Assembly (NCBI GenBank): GCA_028709505.1
Contig: JAQVWW010000045.1
Span: 539 to 7,658 of the forward strand
Reading direction: 5' to 3'
DNA from: Eubacteriales bacterium
Lineage (GTDB): Bacteria; Bacillota; Clostridia; Christensenellales; UMGS416
Length of the DNA stretch: 7,120 nucleotides
The position numbers and the translations under genes were made by a program. Shown one piece after another: positions 5,502 through 7,120 of this stretch (position 1 is its first letter; each line of letters opens with the position of its first letter). A model generated the notes under the pieces. It saw only the letters and a list, made by a program, of their open reading frames with translations. It had not been told where the DNA came from and did not search any database.

Positions 5502-5947
5502 CAGCCGACTTTTGCCTGCCCGCCGGTAAAATCGATGTCATATCGGGTGCCGTGCGAAAAGAGGATGCCGTCGGTTAAGCGCACGCGCAGGATGCACGTG
5601 TGCGGATCGTTTTCGTCGGTGTGGCCGTTATCGTACCACGCGGCAAAGGCGTGGCGCAGCCGCGCGGCCAGCGCGGCGTTTTCGGCGGCGCGGGGATGGC
5701 CGATATTTTCGCCGACGCCGTGGGCGGTGAACCATTCGCCGCACACCGCCACGTCGGCGCAGCGGGAAATGTGCCGCATCTTTTGCGACAGCGCATACGT
5801 GACGCTGTAAAAGCAGCCGTCCTCATAATAGCCGTCGACGATGCGCACCGACGGGCGGGCGCCGTCAAACGTAGCCAGCGACACCAGCGTGTCGCGGCCA
5901 AAGCGCTGGTTCACAAGGGAAAGGGCCTGGGTAGTAATGTCGTCCAT
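5501..5947 (-). CDS. Pyridoxamine 5'-phosphate oxidase family protein (FMN-binding split barrel)
   Basis: Small probable flavin-binding protein of the PNPOx-like split-barrel superfamily, cytosolic; exact reaction unknown. From the chosen ATG it is 148 residues, typical of the single-domain members. The family pattern is visible in LVSLATFDGARPSVRIVDGY (21-40), GCFYSVT (44-50), the lysine-containing SQKMRHIS (54-61) and DVAVCGEW (65-72), the usual order of a first strand pair, phosphate-contacting Lys/Arg and core strands. The C-terminal half has FSHGTRYDIDF (130-140). I chose the ATG at 5947 because GGGAG (5960-5956) lies eight nt upstream. The longer in-frame start at 5998 would add 17 residues of poor quality across that site. 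It lies 132 nt downstream of the methylase on the same strand, with no clear promoter of its own, so it may share that transcript. It is not vitamin B6 oxidase PdxH itself, which is longer. Confidence 0.82.
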   Translation of the reverse strand: MDDITTQALSLVNQRFGRDTLVSLATFDGARPSVRIVDGYYEDGCFYSVTYALSQKMRHISRCADVAVCGEWFTAHGVGENIGHPRAAENAALAARLRHAFAAWYDNGHTDENDPHTCILRVRLTDGILFSHGTRYDIDFTGGQAKVG

Positions 5948-6017
5948 AGGGCACGCTCCCTGGGCGGGTGGACCGCCGTAAAGTCGATTGGGCCGCAAAG
6001 CCGGGGGCCTTTTTTAC

Positions 6018-6048
6018 GATACCACCAAAGCAAACCGGGGGTGGTACC
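6018..6048 (-). other. Stem-loop between methylase and split-barrel gene
   Basis: On the minus-strand RNA, GGUACCACC (6048-6040) pairs with GGUGGUAUC (6026-6018): nine pairs including one G-U, with a 13-nt loop. It is followed by GUAAAAAAGG, not a U-run, so it is not a standard intrinsic terminator. It could attenuate or stabilise the methylase transcript, or be leader structure of the next gene. Confidence 0.5.
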
Positions 6049-6079
6049 AAAAGGCATTCAAACAAAGGGGTACGCCGCG

Positions 6080-6922
6080 CTACCGATAGTTACGCACGAC
6101 AATTTCATCCACTTCACCGCGCTTGGACGGGTCGGAATTGACAGCCCTTTTGGCGCGGACGACGCTGATGTGGTAGTGGGCGTACTGCTCGCGGATGAAC
6201 GCGGTGGCCGAGTTGGACAGCATGAACCGAATGTTGCGCGCATCCAGCCTGTCGCAGCATTGGCGCAGCCGTATCTGGTCGTCGCGGGTAAAGCCGTCCT
6301 TGGCGTAGCCGGTAAAGCCGGCCGTACCCGGAAGGGGATCGTAAGGCGGGTCCAGATAGACGAAAGCGCCGGCGGGCAGCCCCTCCAAAACCGAGGCGTA
6401 ATCGCCGGCGCTTAGCGTGACGCGCGCGCTGTTCAAATAAGCGCTGACCGCCGTCAGCCCGGCGGCGTTGACAATATTGGGGTTTCGGTAATGGCCAAAA
6501 GGCGTGTTAAACTGGCCGGCGCCGTTGACGCGGAACAGGCCGTTGTAGCAGGTTTTGTTCAGATAGACGAGCCGCGCCGCCTTTTGCACGTCGTCTCGGC
6601 GCGCGTAGGCCGGGCCGTCGCGATCCCAACTGCGCACGGCGTAAAAATGGGCGGCGTCGTTGGGGTGCCGCCGCAGCGCGTCGATGAGCGCATCGACGTC
6701 GTCGCGGACGACGCGGTAGAGGGCCATCAGCTCCTGGTTGATGTCGTTGACAAACGCGACGGCCGGCTGCAGCCGAAACAGCAGCGCGCCGCCGCCGACA
6801 AACGGCTCGCAGTAGGTGCCGATGCAAGGCGGCAGCAGCGGCAGCAGCGCATCCAGCAGCTGCCGCTTGCCGCCCGCCCATTTGACGATAGGGGCGGCGG
6901 CTGTCGGCTTGTTTTTCGGCAA
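6080..6922 (-). CDS. DNA adenine methylase, Dam / D12 class
   Basis: S-adenosylmethionine-dependent N6-adenine DNA methyltransferase of the Dam/DpnM (D12) type; GATC is the likely target by family but is not proven. The 280 residues are full length. Motifs in order: KWAGGKRQL (14-22, motif X), EPFVGGGALLF (39-49, AdoMet-binding motif I), VND (58-60), KTCYNGLFRVN (123-133, characteristic of Dam), catalytic DPPY (191-194, motif IV), LSNS (235-238) and the C-terminal RGEVDEIVVRNY (268-279). The start is TTG (6922-6920), supported by GGAGG (6935-6931) eight nt upstream. No ATG or GTG in the same frame fits better. A TATAAT promoter lies at 6975-7003, giving a leader of about 46 nt. No restriction endonuclease gene is visible on either side in this window, so it may be an orphan methylase; a partner beyond the right edge cannot be excluded. 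Its GC-rich codon use matches its neighbours. Confidence 0.93.
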   Translation of the reverse strand: MPKNKPTAAAPIVKWAGGKRQLLDALLPLLPPCIGTYCEPFVGGGALLFRLQPAVAFVNDINQELMALYRVVRDDVDALIDALRRHPNDAAHFYAVRSWDRDGPAYARRDDVQKAARLVYLNKTCYNGLFRVNGAGQFNTPFGHYRNPNIVNAAGLTAVSAYLNSARVTLSAGDYASVLEGLPAGAFVYLDPPYDPLPGTAGFTGYAKDGFTRDDQIRLRQCCDRLDARNIRFMLSNSATAFIREQYAHYHISVVRAKRAVNSDPSKRGEVDEIVVRNYR

Positions 6923-6974
6923 GGCACGTCCCTCCCCAACGTCATAATGGTGTAAGCTTGCGGATGATAGTAAA

Positions 6975-7003
6975 ATTATACCGAGTTTGGCGGCGGGCTA
7001 CAA
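6975..7003 (-). promoter_or_regulatory. Promoter of the DNA adenine methylase gene
   Basis: Minus strand: perfect -10 TATAAT (6980-6975), 17-nt spacer, -35 TTGTAG (7003-6998; only the first three bases match consensus). The predicted start near 6968 leaves about 46 nt of leader with the GGGAGG ribosome site before the TTG start. Confidence 0.7.
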
Positions 7004-7085
7004 GGATATTTTCTTGGCCGACGGCACAGCGGGCGTCGCGCCCGGCCCAGATGCCTTTGCCTTTGTCGTCCGCGACCAAGGTATC
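7004..7085. other. Unassigned segment with nested complementary arms
   Basis: CTTGG (7013-7017) with CCAAG (7076-7080), GGCA (7023-7026) with TGCC (7052-7055), and a tight GGGCG-TCG-CGCCC hairpin (7031-7043) are nested. Both strands also have short open frames here without start signals. It may be structured RNA, the edge of a gene lying to the right, or chance in GC-rich DNA. Confidence 0.3.
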
Positions 7086-7115
7086 TTGACAGCGCGGTGG
7101 GCTGCGCGGTAGACT
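7086..7115 (+). promoter_or_regulatory. Candidate rightward promoter at the window edge
   Basis: Perfect TTGACA (7086-7091), 18-nt spacer, TAGACT (7110-7115, four of six). GCGCGGT is directly repeated at 7092-7098 and 7104-7110 inside the spacer, 12 bp apart. It would drive a gene beginning beyond the window. Confidence 0.5.
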
Positions 7116-7120
7116 GAAGG

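Noticed and set aside
5112..5810. Plus-strand open frame of about 232 codons
   Set aside because: It crosses a 12-bp terminator hairpin and then runs antisense to the split-barrel gene. It has no ribosome site and no family features.
5989..6015. Plus-strand terminator, GGCC arms followed by six T
   Set aside because: Only four consecutive pairs form before a G-G mismatch, and no plus-strand gene lies upstream to need it.
6946..7120. Partial protein-coding frame entering from the right edge on either strand
   Set aside because: Short open stretches exist in several frames on both strands, but none has a start signal or a recognisable family. A methylase promoter lies within the longest one.

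Overview
The window looks like chromosomal DNA of a fairly GC-rich Firmicute of the class Clostridia, possibly Oscillospiraceae-like. The evidence is AGGAGG-type ribosome binding sites, sigma-A type promoters (TTGACA/TATAAT), short U-tailed intrinsic terminators, genome-encoded CCA on every tRNA, and a 287-residue Bacillus-type class II aldolase. The taxonomic placement is inference; no 16S or other marker is present.

Layout. 1-41: no assignable gene. 42-75: hairpin terminator. 88-3298, minus strand: two tandem 371-residue M29 aminopeptidase paralogues (3298-2183, then 2161-1046, 21 nt apart), followed by class II fructose-bisphosphate aldolase (951-88), which has its own strong promoter at 988-1016. 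3299-3571: divergent intergenic region with the aminopeptidase promoter facing left and two tandem tRNA promoters facing right. 3572-4388, plus strand: eight tRNA genes in the order Arg(TCT), His(GTG), Gln(TTG), Lys(TTT), Leu(TAG), then Gly(GCC), Gly(TCC), Lys(CTT). A third promoter lies between the two sub-clusters, and a 13-bp hairpin terminator ends the array. 4484-5077, plus strand: a GNAT-family acetyltransferase, visibly more AT-rich than its neighbours. 5078-5500: no gene, with one strong plus-strand terminator (5224-5265), one weak hairpin, and a minus-strand terminator at its right end. 5501-5947, minus strand: small FMN-binding split-barrel protein of the pyridoxamine-phosphate-oxidase family. 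6080-6922, minus strand: DNA adenine methylase of the Dam/D12 class with a TTG start and a consensus -10. 7004-7120: no gene I can support; a TTGACA-type promoter points out of the window.

How the genes fit together. The aldolase is central glycolysis/gluconeogenesis, and the two M29 enzymes are probable cytosolic peptide-trimming aminopeptidases. The tRNA array supplies translation and is probably co-transcribed from tandem promoters with an internal restart. The methylase has no visible restriction partner, so it looks like an orphan (regulatory or housekeeping) methylase, at least inside this window. I find no CRISPR array, insertion sequence, phage module or defence island, and no convincing new system. 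The most interesting features are fine-scale: the tRNA promoter architecture, complementary arms linking two tRNAs, the uneven divergence of the aminopeptidase pair, and a cryptic segment at 5078-5265.
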